From positions 1-64,000 of the forward strand of contig SCMV01000016.1 in the NCBI GenBank assembly GCA_005502875.1: a stretch of DNA of 64,000 bases, read 5' to 3'. The DNA comes from Comamonadaceae bacterium 2PF. GTDB lineage: Bacteria > Pseudomonadota > Gammaproteobacteria > Burkholderiales > Burkholderiaceae_C. The first letter of the stretch is position 1. Every line of letters starts with the position of its first letter. The notes beneath the pieces were generated by a model that worked only from the letters and a program-made list of their open reading frames with translations, was not told the DNA's origin and made no database searches. Below are positions 47,570 through 56,864 of the stretch, piece after piece. Made by a program: the position numbers and the translations under genes.

Positions 47570-48862
47570 TCAGTCGGCCTCGTTCAGCCTGCTGGCCAGG
47601 ATCTTGTCGATGCGCTTGCCGTCCATGTCGACCACCTCGAATCGCCAGCCGTGCCACTCGACCGTGTCTGTCACACGGGGCAGTCGGCCCAGCAGCAGCA
47701 TGACCAGGCCGGCCAGCGTGTTGTAGCGGCCACGGTCTTCGTCGGGCAGGTTTTTGATCTCCAGGCGGTCCTTGAGTTCGGGGGCCGGGATGAGGCCGTC
47801 GATCAGCCAGGAGCCGTCGTCGCGCTGCACGGCCCAGGCGTCGTTCGGCTCGGCAGGCGTGAACTCGCCGGTGATGGCCTCGAGCACGTCGCGCAGGGTG
47901 ATGACGCCTTGCACCTCGCCGTACTCGTCGACCACGAACACCATCTGCGTGTCCGAGCCACGGAAGTGCTCCAGCAACTCCATGCCGGAGAGGGTTTCGG
48001 GCACGAACACCGCAGGCAACAGGTTCTGGCTGAGGTCGTTGCTTTGCTGTTGCGTGAGTTGGTGCAGCAATTGCTGGGCCGTGACCACGCCCACGACGTC
48101 GTCGAGGCCACCTCGGCAAACCGGGTAACGCGAATAGCCGTGCTCGGCGATGATGGCGATGTTCTCGGCCATGGGCTCTTCGATGTCGAGCCAGGCGATG
48201 TCGCTGCGCGGGATCATCATCGAGCCGATCTGGCGCTCGTCCAGGCGGAACACGTTGCGCACCATCTGGTGCTCGTGGGCCTCGATCACGCCGGCGTCCA
48301 GGCCTTCTTCGAGCTGGGCGGCGATCTCCTCTTCGGTCACGCTGCGCCCGCCGTTGTCCTTGATGCCCAGCAGCTTGAGGATGCCTTCGGTGGTCACCGA
48401 CAACAGGTGCACGAAGGGCTTGGTCAGGCTGGAGATCACCTTCATGGGTGGCGCCATCACGCGGGCCACGGACTCGGGGTACATCTGGCCCACGCGCTTG
48501 GGCACCAGCTCACCGAAGATGATGGTGGCGAAGGTGATGATGACCACGACCAGCGCCGTGGCCGTGATGTCCGCGATGCCTTCGGTCAAAGGGAAATGGG
48601 TCAGCAGCCACTGCGCCAGCGGGCTGGAGAACGCGGCCTCACCGACGATGCCGTTGAGCACGCCGATGGAGGTGATGCCGATCTGAACGGTCGACAGGAA
48701 CTGCGTGGGGTTGTCATGCAGGTCGATGGCAGCCACCGCGCCCGCGTCCCCTGTCTCCGCCATGACCTGTAGCCTGGCCTTGCGACTGGCCGCCAGAGAC
48801 ATCTCTGACATGGCGAACAAGCCGTTGAGCAGGATGAGGAAAATCAGCAGCGCAAAGTCCAT
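47570..48862 (-). CDS. hemolysin/CorC family protein (CNNM domain, CBS pair, CorC_HlyC domain)
   Basis: 430-residue membrane protein. Residues ~1-185 form the DUF21/CNNM transmembrane domain (GLFAMSEMSLAASRKARL start, FGELVPKR), 210-330 the CBS pair (MIPRSDIAWLD), and ~345-425 the CorC_HlyC domain. Homologues act in Mg2+/Co2+ efflux; hemolysin is a legacy name. The ATG at 48862 is chosen since the frame upstream has no family similarity. Divergent from apaH. Confidence 0.93.
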   Translation of the reverse strand: MDFALLIFLILLNGLFAMSEMSLAASRKARLQVMAETGDAGAVAAIDLHDNPTQFLSTVQIGITSIGVLNGIVGEAAFSSPLAQWLLTHFPLTEGIADITATALVVVIITFATIIFGELVPKRVGQMYPESVARVMAPPMKVISSLTKPFVHLLSVTTEGILKLLGIKDNGGRSVTEEEIAAQLEEGLDAGVIEAHEHQMVRNVFRLDERQIGSMMIPRSDIAWLDIEEPMAENIAIIAEHGYSRYPVCRGGLDDVVGVVTAQQLLHQLTQQQSNDLSQNLLPAVFVPETLSGMELLEHFRGSDTQMVFVVDEYGEVQGVITLRDVLEAITGEFTPAEPNDAWAVQRDDGSWLIDGLIPAPELKDRLEIKNLPDEDRGRYNTLAGLVMLLLGRLPRVTDTVEWHGWRFEVVDMDGKRIDKILASRLNEAD

Positions 48863-48925
48863 TGATGGCACCGGGCATGGCCGGGCCGCCTGAGAAGGGA
48901 CAGCAAGCGTAGCAGAATCCGGGCC

Positions 48926-49753
48926 ATGGACTACCTCGTTGGCGACCTGCAGGGCTGTTGCGATCCGCTTGAGCGATTGCTGCAGACCCTCGACTTTTCT
49001 CCCTCCCGAGATCGGCTCTTCCTCCTGGGGGACCTGGTCAACCGCGGCCCCGATTCGCTGGGCGTGCTGCGGCGCCTGAGGGCGCTGGGCGGGGCGGCCA
49101 CCTGCTTGCTGGGCAACCACGACCTTCACTTGTTGGCGATCGCGCACGGGGTGCGAAAGCCACACCGCAGCGACACACTCGATGTCATCTTGAATGCGCC
49201 CGACCGCGACGACTGGCTGAACTGGCTGCGCCAGCAGCGCCTGGCGGTGTGGGACGCTGGTTGGCTGATGGTGCACGCGGGCGTGCTGCCGCAGTGGGAC
49301 GCCGCGCGCACCGTGGCGCTGGCAGGTGAGGTCGAGGCCATGCTGCGCAGTCCTGACCTGGGCGACTTCCTCACGCAGATGTACGGCAATGAGCCCGCTC
49401 GCTGGGACGATGCGCTCACGGGCGTGAGCCGCTGGCGCTGTGTGGTCAACGCGCTGACGCGCCTGCGTTTTTGCACGCCCGAGGGTGAGATGGAGTTCGC
49501 GACCAAGGAGGGCGCGGGCGGTGCGCCCGAGGGCTTCGTGCCTTGGTTCGAGGTGCCGTCTCGTGGCACCCAGGGCACACCGGTGGCGTTCGGGCACTGG
49601 TCGACGTTGGGACTCATCGACCGGCCCGATCTGCTGGCGCTGGACACCGGTTGTGTGTGGGGCGGATGCCTCACCGCGGTTCGCGTCGATGGGGGGCGGC
49701 GCGAGGTCTTTCAGGTGCCGTGTGAACAGGCACAAAAACCGACTCAAGCGTGA
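48926..49753 (+). CDS. apaH: bis(5'-nucleosyl)-tetraphosphatase, symmetrical
   Basis: 275-residue metallophosphatase that splits Ap4A to two ADP and can decap Np4-capped RNA. All metallophosphoesterase motifs: VGDLQG, GDLVNRGPDS, GNHD, VHAG and FGHWSTLG. Short 63-base divergent gap to the CorC-like gene. The tRNA-Ser promoter begins just after its stop. Confidence 0.95.
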   Translation: MDYLVGDLQGCCDPLERLLQTLDFSPSRDRLFLLGDLVNRGPDSLGVLRRLRALGGAATCLLGNHDLHLLAIAHGVRKPHRSDTLDVILNAPDRDDWLNWLRQQRLAVWDAGWLMVHAGVLPQWDAARTVALAGEVEAMLRSPDLGDFLTQMYGNEPARWDDALTGVSRWRCVVNALTRLRFCTPEGEMEFATKEGAGGAPEGFVPWFEVPSRGTQGTPVAFGHWSTLGLIDRPDLLALDTGCVWGGCLTAVRVDGGRREVFQVPCEQAQKPTQA

Positions 49754-49766
49754 GCCTCACTGCCAC

Positions 49767-49772
49767 TACAAT
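49767..49772 (+). promoter_or_regulatory. -10 element for tRNA-Ser
   Basis: TACAAT lies 13 bases before the mature tRNA 5' end, giving a very short leader. The -35 at 17 bases (TCAAGC) is weak and overlaps the apaH 3' end. Confidence 0.45.
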
Positions 49773-49784
49773 GCCTGCTTCCGA

Positions 49785-49874
49785 GGGTGTGTGGCCGAGC
49801 GGTTTAAGGCACCGGTCTTGAAAACCGGCGAACGTTTGCGCGTTCCGTGAGTTCGAATCTCACCGCACCCGCCA
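49785..49874 (+). tRNA. tRNA-Ser (UGA)
   Basis: 90 bases: acceptor GGGTGTG/CGCACCC with one wobble, anticodon stem CCGGT/ACCGG with loop CTTGAAA (anticodon TGA at 49819-49821), long class II variable arm, T-loop GTTCGAATC and an encoded CCA. Reads UCA and, by wobble, other UCN codons. Confidence 0.95.
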
Positions 49875-50020
49875 AAATCTGGTTCCTGTGGTCGCGTGGT
49901 GGTCATCAACCTCCGCGTTGGTGCCGCTCAGGGGTCGTGGTTGTCCAATGCCCTCACGGACCGTGAGGCAAGTCGGTCCAATCGCGCTGCCAGACCCGAT
50001 GCCCCGCGTACCTCCTGACC

Positions 50021-51181
50021 ATGAACCAATCCCCCCGGGAAACACTCGCCGTGGCTGACGCTCAGCGCGCCTTGTACGACCAGATCGAGGCCGAGTTCGA
50101 GGCCATCAAACTCAAGTACCGCGACAAGCTGGGGCCGCAAGACGTTGCCTACATCAAGCGGCTGCGTGCCTGGTCGCGACGCTTCGAGGTGCTGGGGCGC
50201 GGCTTGCTCTGGGTCAGCAAGGAGCCGATCACTTTTGGGTTGGGTGTGCTGTTCGTCTGGCTGCACCGCAACATCGAGTCCATCGAGATCGGCCACAACG
50301 TGCTGCATGGTCAGTACGATGGTTTTGCCGAGATCCCGCAGTTCCATTCGCGCAACTTCAAGTGGAAGGCGCCGGTGGACGAAGAGGGCTGGCGCCGCGA
50401 GCACAACGCCCTGCACCACGTGCACACCAATGTGTTCGAGAAGGACCCGGACCTGAACCACGGCATCTTGCGCATGAACGACAAGACGCCATGGAACCCC
50501 ATGCACCGCTGGCAAGTGCCCATCTACCTGCTTTGGGTCTACCCGCAGATCCTGTACGGCTTCAACAACCAGAACCTGGGCTTTCGGCAGGTCCAGCGCG
50601 CCAAGGACTTCCCCGAGGGCAACAAGGGCTACGCCCTGGTCGAACACCCTGGGCAGAGCGAAGCCGACCTCAAGCGTCGGCACAGGCACTCTGTGCTGCG
50701 CGTGCTGTTCAAGGAATACCTGGTGTTCCCGTTGCTGGCACTGGCCACCGGCTTCTCGTTCTGGAAGGTGTTCCTGGGCAACATGCTGGCCGATGCCATC
50801 AACAACTACTGGATCGCGCTGACCATCCAGGCCACGCACTTCACTGCGCCACTTCAGCCCGAAGAGGCGCTGAACCACCGTGGCCACTGGTACCTCAGCC
50901 AGCTCGATTCGTCGGTGAACTTCAAGGGCCCGCGCTTCATGAGCATCCTGTGGGGGCACCTGAACTACCAGGTCGAGCACCACCTGTTTCCCGACATCCC
51001 GTCGCGTCACTACCCGGCGATGTCCAAGGAGGTTCGCGCCGTGTGCCGCAAGCATGGTTTGAACTACCAGGTCAACGAAACCTGGGGGCGCGCCATCCGC
51101 AACTACGTGGCGCAGATGTGGCAATTCTCCAAGCCGCCGCAGGACGACCCAGGCATGCCCGCTGGAGTGAACCGTGCTTGA
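50021..51181 (+). CDS. membrane fatty-acid desaturase
   Basis: 386-residue di-iron acyl-lipid desaturase. Three His boxes: GHNVLHG, EHNALHHVH and QVEHHLFP, with four hydrophobic stretches between them. The Gln in the third box and QVEHH resemble front-end or linoleoyl-type desaturases rather than DesA-type delta-9 enzymes; position specificity is inference. Its 3' end overlaps the start of the ferredoxin-reductase gene by 8 bases, which strongly suggests an electron-transfer pair. Confidence 0.9.
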   Translation: MNQSPRETLAVADAQRALYDQIEAEFEAIKLKYRDKLGPQDVAYIKRLRAWSRRFEVLGRGLLWVSKEPITFGLGVLFVWLHRNIESIEIGHNVLHGQYDGFAEIPQFHSRNFKWKAPVDEEGWRREHNALHHVHTNVFEKDPDLNHGILRMNDKTPWNPMHRWQVPIYLLWVYPQILYGFNNQNLGFRQVQRAKDFPEGNKGYALVEHPGQSEADLKRRHRHSVLRVLFKEYLVFPLLALATGFSFWKVFLGNMLADAINNYWIALTIQATHFTAPLQPEEALNHRGHWYLSQLDSSVNFKGPRFMSILWGHLNYQVEHHLFPDIPSRHYPAMSKEVRAVCRKHGLNYQVNETWGRAIRNYVAQMWQFSKPPQDDPGMPAGVNRA

Positions 51182-52313
51182 GCGTGCGCTGAATTCGGTC
51201 GCATCCTGGGGGCTCGATCGCGTGGGGCGCGGCAGCGTGGACTACGTGGTCAGCAACACCATGACGGAGTTCAACCGTCGCGTGTTGCCCTTCGTCTGGA
51301 CCTACGACCTCAAAGCCCTGGTCGAGCAGGTGATTGACGAGGCCACCGACGTCAAAACCTTCGTGCTGCGCCCCAATCAGCACTGGCCAGGCATGAAGGC
51401 GGGCCAGCACCTCGAGGTGTTGCTGAAAGAGGGCGATCAGGTGCACCACCGGTGCTACAGCCCTTCGGCAAAGCCGCACGGGCGGCTGGCCATCACCGTC
51501 AAACGCAAGGCGGGCGGTGTGGTCTCGCAATGGCTGCACAGCACCGTTCGAGCAGGGCAGGTGCTGACGCTGGGCAAGCCCCGTGGCCATTTCACGCTGG
51601 GCGATCCGCGGGTGCAACGCAAGGTGCTGATGCTGGCGGCGGGCTCGGGCATCACGCCCATCGCATCGATGGTGGCGCAATGCCTGTCGATGCCCGAGGG
51701 AGAGCGGCCCGACCTGAAGGTGATGGCCCAGTTTCGCCTCCCTGGTGATGTCATCTTTCGGGCCGACATGCTTGATTGGGCGGCCAGAGGAGTGCCGGTG
51801 ACCTTGGCCCTGAGCCGGTCTCAGGGGGGGCAGGCCACCGAAGGGCTGCCGACCGTTGACCGTTTGGATGCGGCGCAGATCCTGCGCGAATGCCCGGATG
51901 TGGCCCAGCGCCATGTCTACCTGTGCGGCCCCGATGGTTTCATGCGCAAGGTGGTGCAGGCGCTGATGGAGCTTGGCGTGCCCGCTCGCCACATCCACTC
52001 CGAGCGTTTCGAGATGGCCGCTGCGGTGCATCCGCCAGGCGATGAGGTTGGCATGGTGGACCTCGATGGCGCCGAGGTGGTGTTCGAACACATCAACGCA
52101 GCGATCACGCTCAAGGCGTCTGACCAGGGCAAGACCTTGCTGCAGCTGGCCAACGAACACGGGCTGCACCTGGAGCAAGGTTGCGGCAAGGGTGCTTGCG
52201 GCACCTGCAAGCTCACGGTGCACGAAGGGCAGGCGCACGGCAACGTGCTGGGCAGCAGCGTTTACCTGTGCACGAGCTTTCCGGCATCGCGCACGCTGGT
52301 GTTGGGCGCCTGA
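51174..52313 (+). CDS. ferredoxin reductase with C-terminal [2Fe-2S] domain
   Basis: 379 residues: FAD-binding FNR domain (RCYSPSAKPHGRL), NAD(P)-binding domain (LAAGSGITPIASM, CGPDGFM) and plant-type [2Fe-2S] ferredoxin domain (CGKGACGTCKL and a fourth Cys in YLCTS). GTG start with GGAG upstream, overlapping the desaturase. Predicted role: carry electrons from NAD(P)H to the desaturase di-iron centre. The first ~45 residues are an extra N-terminal segment. Confidence 0.92.
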   Translation: MLERALNSVASWGLDRVGRGSVDYVVSNTMTEFNRRVLPFVWTYDLKALVEQVIDEATDVKTFVLRPNQHWPGMKAGQHLEVLLKEGDQVHHRCYSPSAKPHGRLAITVKRKAGGVVSQWLHSTVRAGQVLTLGKPRGHFTLGDPRVQRKVLMLAAGSGITPIASMVAQCLSMPEGERPDLKVMAQFRLPGDVIFRADMLDWAARGVPVTLALSRSQGGQATEGLPTVDRLDAAQILRECPDVAQRHVYLCGPDGFMRKVVQALMELGVPARHIHSERFEMAAAVHPPGDEVGMVDLDGAEVVFEHINAAITLKASDQGKTLLQLANEHGLHLEQGCGKGACGTCKLTVHEGQAHGNVLGSSVYLCTSFPASRTLVLGA

Positions 52314-52439
52314 TGCGGTTCCCCATGCAGGGGGGCACGCATCGCACATCATTCCCTCAGGATCTGCTCAAAGGGTTTTCCACGTTCTCCCTCAGGGTGG
52401 TGTCATATGAACAATCCCCGCCATGACAACAACGGGAGG

Positions 52440-52455
52440 CGCGACAGAAGTCGCG
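52440..52455 (+). promoter_or_regulatory. hairpin against the ribosome site of the CotH-like gene
   Basis: CGCGAC-AGAA-GTCGCG is a perfect 6-bp stem ending one base before the AGGTG ribosome site (52456-52460) and 9 bases before the ATG. It may set translation efficiency. The 150-base gap upstream of the gene shows no clear promoter. Confidence 0.4.
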
Positions 52456-52463
52456 AGGTGAAC

Positions 52464-54380
52464 ATGGCTCAAAGACTGTTGGCAACTGCGTCCGTGCTCG
52501 GGGGCTTGTTGCTCCTGTCGGGGTGCAACGAAACCACGGTGTCTGGTGAGGTGCTGGCAGAGGTCGCCGAAGGCGCCTGGGTTTGCCTCGACACCAACGG
52601 CGACCTGCTGTGCGACGAGACCGAGCCCGGCGGGGCGGTTCAGGCCGACGGTGCATTCCGGTTCCTGCGTCCGACCCTGATGCCCGTGCACGCCATGAAC
52701 CTGGTGGTGCAGGTGCCTGATCAACCGACCCAGACGCCGCCGGTCGGCCCCTTGCCCGGCGGTGTGTTCGTGCTGGCCACGCCGGCGCGTGACGATGCCG
52801 CGCTCGTCACGGGCTTGAGCACCTTGTTGGCCATGCATCGGCCGGGGCCGGGGCAGGGCCAAGACGAAGACATCACCCTCGTCGAATCCAACTTGAAGCG
52901 AACGTTGGGCCTGCCTGAGGACGCCTCATTGTTGGCTGACCCAGGCGCTGACGCGGAGCATGGCTTGAAAAGGCTCGATGGCTTGGTCGTGACGGCCCTG
53001 CGTCAGGGCGCCCAGGCGCACTCGCAGACCTTGGCTGGCGACGCGGGGCCATCTGGGGCATCCACGCGGGCAGCTGCCGAGGTGCTGGCGCCCGTCATCG
53101 GGCGCTACACCCAGGCCGAGACCGGGCAGTTGCTCCACACCGTCGGTGAGCGCACGCTGGTGCACGAAACCAAGGCGGCTTTTGCGCCGCACAACTGCGT
53201 CACGTTGCCCCCCCCAATGGTCGTCATCGACACGGCGGGCGGAGCGCCGATCCTGGACAAGGAAAACTACGTTCAGGCCCAACTCACGATGGGGGCCACG
53301 GCGGACTTCCCTCAGGCCCTGAACTTGTCGACCAAGGTTCGCGGACGCGGTAACTCCACCTGGAACCTGGAGAAAAAACCCTATCGCCTGAAGCTGGACA
53401 GCAAAAGCAAGGTGCTGGGGATGACGTCGGACAAGGATTGGGCCTTGTTGGCCAACCACACCGACAAGACCATGCTGCGCAACGCCGTCGCGCTGTGCCT
53501 GGGACGTGTGATGGGCATGGCCTACACGCCTGCGGCGCACCACGTTGAGGTGCGACTCAACAACGATTTCCTGGGGCTCTATCAACTCGTCGAGCACGTC
53601 AAGGTCGCTGATCACCGCGTGAACATCGGTGCTGCAGCCACCAGCCCTGACGATGTCGATGCCGGGTTCTTTCTGGAGATCGACGCCAGGCTCGATGAAA
53701 CCCACTGGTTTCGCAGCCTGAACATGCGCCCGTACACCGTGAAGTCAGATGTCCTGGATGCCGTTCAGGTCACGCGCATCCGCGATGTGGTCAACGCCAT
53801 GGAGTCAGCCCTGTTTGGCAGCGATCATCGGGATCCGGCCATCGGCTATGCCGCACACCTGGATGTCGAGGCCCTGGTCGATTTCTACCTGATCAACGAG
53901 TACCTGCGCAACAACGATGCGTTCTACTCCAGCACCTTTGTCTACAAGGGGCGAGGGGGCAAACTCACGTTCGGGCCGCTCTGGGATTTCGATTTGGCGG
54001 CCGGAAACGTGAAGTTCAACGACAACGCTTCGCCCATCGGGTGGTGGCTGCGTGAGCCGAGCAATGTCAATGCGTCCTACATCAAACAACTGCTCACAGA
54101 CCCCGTTTTCGAGCAGCATGTGAAGGCCCGATGGCAGCACTTGAGGCAGCAACTGCCAGCTTTGCAGGCTTACATCCAGCAAAGCGCCGAAGTCCTGCAG
54201 GCCAGCCAGGCGCGCAACTTTCAGCGCTGGGACGTTTTGAACACCCCCATTTCGCCCAGTCCCCTGGCGTTGGGCAGCTACGAGGCGGAGGTGTCTCACC
54301 TGCGAACCTGGTTGGCGCAGCGCGCCGTCTGGATGGATGAGCAGCTGTTGCCATCGCCAGTGGCATTGGCATTGCCTTGA
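52464..54380 (+). CDS. CotH-kinase family lipoprotein
   Basis: 638 residues. N-terminal lipoprotein signal with lipobox LSGC (C21). Residues ~37-55 have a Ca-binding-like repeat with two cysteines (DTNGD, CDETEP). From about residue 270 the CotH kinase fold: KVRGRGNSTW, KKPYRLKL, HTDKTMLRN, LYQLVEHVKV, FFLEID and the metal-binding WDFD near 507. Bacillus CotH phosphorylates spore-coat proteins; here it would be a secreted, membrane-anchored kinase-like or carbohydrate-active protein of unknown substrate. ATG at 52464 chosen over 52407 by signal peptide and AGGTG. Confidence 0.82.
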   Translation: MAQRLLATASVLGGLLLLSGCNETTVSGEVLAEVAEGAWVCLDTNGDLLCDETEPGGAVQADGAFRFLRPTLMPVHAMNLVVQVPDQPTQTPPVGPLPGGVFVLATPARDDAALVTGLSTLLAMHRPGPGQGQDEDITLVESNLKRTLGLPEDASLLADPGADAEHGLKRLDGLVVTALRQGAQAHSQTLAGDAGPSGASTRAAAEVLAPVIGRYTQAETGQLLHTVGERTLVHETKAAFAPHNCVTLPPPMVVIDTAGGAPILDKENYVQAQLTMGATADFPQALNLSTKVRGRGNSTWNLEKKPYRLKLDSKSKVLGMTSDKDWALLANHTDKTMLRNAVALCLGRVMGMAYTPAAHHVEVRLNNDFLGLYQLVEHVKVADHRVNIGAAATSPDDVDAGFFLEIDARLDETHWFRSLNMRPYTVKSDVLDAVQVTRIRDVVNAMESALFGSDHRDPAIGYAAHLDVEALVDFYLINEYLRNNDAFYSSTFVYKGRGGKLTFGPLWDFDLAAGNVKFNDNASPIGWWLREPSNVNASYIKQLLTDPVFEQHVKARWQHLRQQLPALQAYIQQSAEVLQASQARNFQRWDVLNTPISPSPLALGSYEAEVSHLRTWLAQRAVWMDEQLLPSPVALALP

Positions 54381-54425
54381 TGGGCACTTGAGCGCCTTGC
54401 CCTGCCTGCTGGTTGCAGGACCGCC

Positions 54426-56864
54426 TCAGTGGGCTTCGGCCAATTCGGGCGAGGGCTGCTTCGCTGGGGGCACCCAACTCGACACCCACTGCGGCAGTTG
54501 GTCTGCAGGCATGGGCTTGGCGATCCAGTAGCCCTGGGCGATGTCGCAACCCAGCTCGCCCAGCAGCCCCCAGGCGGCACCTTCTTCCAGGCCCTCGGCC
54601 GTCACCTTCAGGCCCAGGTTGTGTGCCAGGTCGACCACCGACCGCACGATCTTCGCGTCCTGGGCATCGTGGTGCATGTTCATCACGAAAGAGCGGTCGA
54701 TCTTGAGTTCGTGCACGGGCAGGCGTTTGAGGTAGGCCAGCGACGAGTACCCTGTGCCGAAGTCGTCGATCGACATCTGCAGGCCCATGTCGTGGAACTG
54801 CTCGAGTGTTTGCTGGGCGCGATTGGGGTCGTCCATGATCGCGCTTTCGGTGATCTCCAGGCACATCGCGTTGGGCGGCACCTGGTGTTCGTGCAGCAGC
54901 GCGCTCACGCGGGCAGGCAGTTCGGGGTCGATCAGGTCGCGGGCTGAAAGGTTGATCGACATCTGCAGGGGCAGGCCCTGGTCGGCGCACCGTCGCCAGG
55001 TGCGCATGGACTCGAGCAGCAACCAGGTGGTGATCTGACGGATGAACCCCGATTGCTCGGCAAAGGGGATGAACAGGCCAGGGGGCACCATGCCACGCGA
55101 GGGGTGTGCCCATCGGATCAGGGCTTCGGCGCCGACGACGCGGCCGGTGCGAAGGCACACCTTGGGTTGCAGGAACAGGCGAAACTCGTTTTGCTCGACC
55201 GCTTGTCGAAGCTCGCCGAGCAGAGACAGCGCTGCGTCCGATTTGACGTCGAGCTCCGGGCGGAAAATGGTGTGGCCGGTCTGCGCCTGTTTGGCGTGGT
55301 GCATGGCCAGCTCGGCGCGTCGCATGAGGCTGGCGTCATCGGTGGCGTGTGCCGGGCAGGCTGCGATGCCGATGCCTGCGCCCAGGTCCACCGTGCTGCC
55401 GTTGAGGTCGATGGTGGCCTCCAGGCCTTGCTGAACCTGCCTGGAAACCGCCAGCGCGTCTTCGATGCTGCCGCGCTCAAGGAGGATGGCGAATTCATCG
55501 CCACCCAGCCGGGCCACCGTGTGATCGGCCCCGTTCAGCCGCTCGAGCAGCAGGCGCGCGACGCGTTGCAGCAACTGGTCGCCTGCGTCGGTGCCCAGCA
55601 CGTTGTTGACATGCCTGAAGCGATCGAGGTTGAGCATGACGATTGCACACCCTGTGTTCTGTGCGACGGCCCGTGCCACGGCATCGCGCACGGCGATGGA
55701 AAAGCCTGCGCGATTGGGCAGGCGAGTGAGGGCGTCGGTCAGGCCACTGCGGCGGATCTCGCTTTCGCGCTGGTGAACGGCCTGGCGCATCGACTCGAAG
55801 GCCTCGGCGAGCTCGCCGATTTCGTCGTCGCCGTGTCGCGGGATGGGGGCATTGAAATCACCCCGAGCCAGGCGAGAGGCCAGGCGTGTGAGGCTGGTCA
55901 CGGGTGTGGTGATGCGGCGTGCGGTCATGGCGCTGCCGATGGCGAACGCGAGCACGCCAAAGCCATTGAGCGCGAGGATGGCCAGCTGCAGTTGCTGAAA
56001 TGGCGCGACGGCGGCGTCCACGGAGCGCAGCATCACGGCATAGATGGGCACCTGAGGGTCGGCGCCGAGAGAATGCAGCCGCGCCACGTGCAGGCCATCC
56101 GGCAGCTCGAATGACATGCGGTTGGCGCCCGTGGCCGCCGACGCCGACGCTGCGGGCATCCACTGGCCCAGCAGAGATTGGCGGGCGTCATCGCTCATCA
56201 GCGACAGGGCCGCCTGCCAGCCGCCTGCCTGGGTGCGCGTGACGATCACCAGGTTCATGGCGGTGAGCTGCGTCATGTCGCGAACCAGGCGCTCGTCGAG
56301 CTGGAAGCCCATCACGACCCAACCGATGGTCAGCGGCGCCCGGATCGGCACGGCCACCAATTGGTGCACCTGCTTGCCAATGGACACGATCAAGCCTGAA
56401 GCGCCAGGGTCCTCGGTGGACTCTGCTTGCCGAATGGCGCTTTTGACCCGTCCAGCCATGTCGCTCGATGGGGGCTTGGTGCTTGCCTGAATCGCGCCTT
56501 GGGCGTCGGTGATGATCGAGAAGCTGGCTCCTGCTCGCTCGCCGTGGTTCTCAAGGGCCGACACCAGGGTTTCGGTGTCGCCGCTGGAGAGGGCTTCGCG
56601 AAAGCCGTAGTCCGCCGCCAGCAGCCGGGTTGACTCGCTCAGGTGGGTGGCGCTTTGTCGCAGCAGGCGCCTGAAGACCTGCTCGCCCAGGTCCAGGGAG
56701 GCGCCCAGCAGTTCTCGGGCGTTGTGATCGATGCTGCGTTGCACGAGCGCAAAGGTGACGACCTGCACCAGCAACAGCAGGCCCAGGAACAGCGCGACGA
56801 TGCGAAACGCCAGCCGGCGTCGCAGGGGGAGCGCTTCGACCTGGGTGCCGCCTTCGGTGTTCAT
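54426..56864 (-). CDS. membrane-bound GGDEF-EAL cyclic-di-GMP protein
   Basis: 812 residues. Transmembrane helices near 20-40 and 308-330 bracket a periplasmic sensory domain of ~265 residues; then HAMP (about 331-385), GGDEF domain with intact RLGGDEF near 453, and EAL domain with AEALIRW near 580 and DDFGTGYSS. Both catalytic motifs look intact, so it may make or degrade c-di-GMP, or one domain may be regulatory. The ATG overlaps the stop of the cupredoxin-like gene (ATGA), hence translational coupling. Last gene of the globin/cupredoxin/c-di-GMP unit. Confidence 0.92.
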   Translation of the reverse strand: MNTEGGTQVEALPLRRRLAFRIVALFLGLLLLVQVVTFALVQRSIDHNARELLGASLDLGEQVFRRLLRQSATHLSESTRLLAADYGFREALSSGDTETLVSALENHGERAGASFSIITDAQGAIQASTKPPSSDMAGRVKSAIRQAESTEDPGASGLIVSIGKQVHQLVAVPIRAPLTIGWVVMGFQLDERLVRDMTQLTAMNLVIVTRTQAGGWQAALSLMSDDARQSLLGQWMPAASASAATGANRMSFELPDGLHVARLHSLGADPQVPIYAVMLRSVDAAVAPFQQLQLAILALNGFGVLAFAIGSAMTARRITTPVTSLTRLASRLARGDFNAPIPRHGDDEIGELAEAFESMRQAVHQRESEIRRSGLTDALTRLPNRAGFSIAVRDAVARAVAQNTGCAIVMLNLDRFRHVNNVLGTDAGDQLLQRVARLLLERLNGADHTVARLGGDEFAILLERGSIEDALAVSRQVQQGLEATIDLNGSTVDLGAGIGIAACPAHATDDASLMRRAELAMHHAKQAQTGHTIFRPELDVKSDAALSLLGELRQAVEQNEFRLFLQPKVCLRTGRVVGAEALIRWAHPSRGMVPPGLFIPFAEQSGFIRQITTWLLLESMRTWRRCADQGLPLQMSINLSARDLIDPELPARVSALLHEHQVPPNAMCLEITESAIMDDPNRAQQTLEQFHDMGLQMSIDDFGTGYSSLAYLKRLPVHELKIDRSFVMNMHHDAQDAKIVRSVVDLAHNLGLKVTAEGLEEGAAWGLLGELGCDIAQGYWIAKPMPADQLPQWVSSWVPPAKQPSPELAEAH

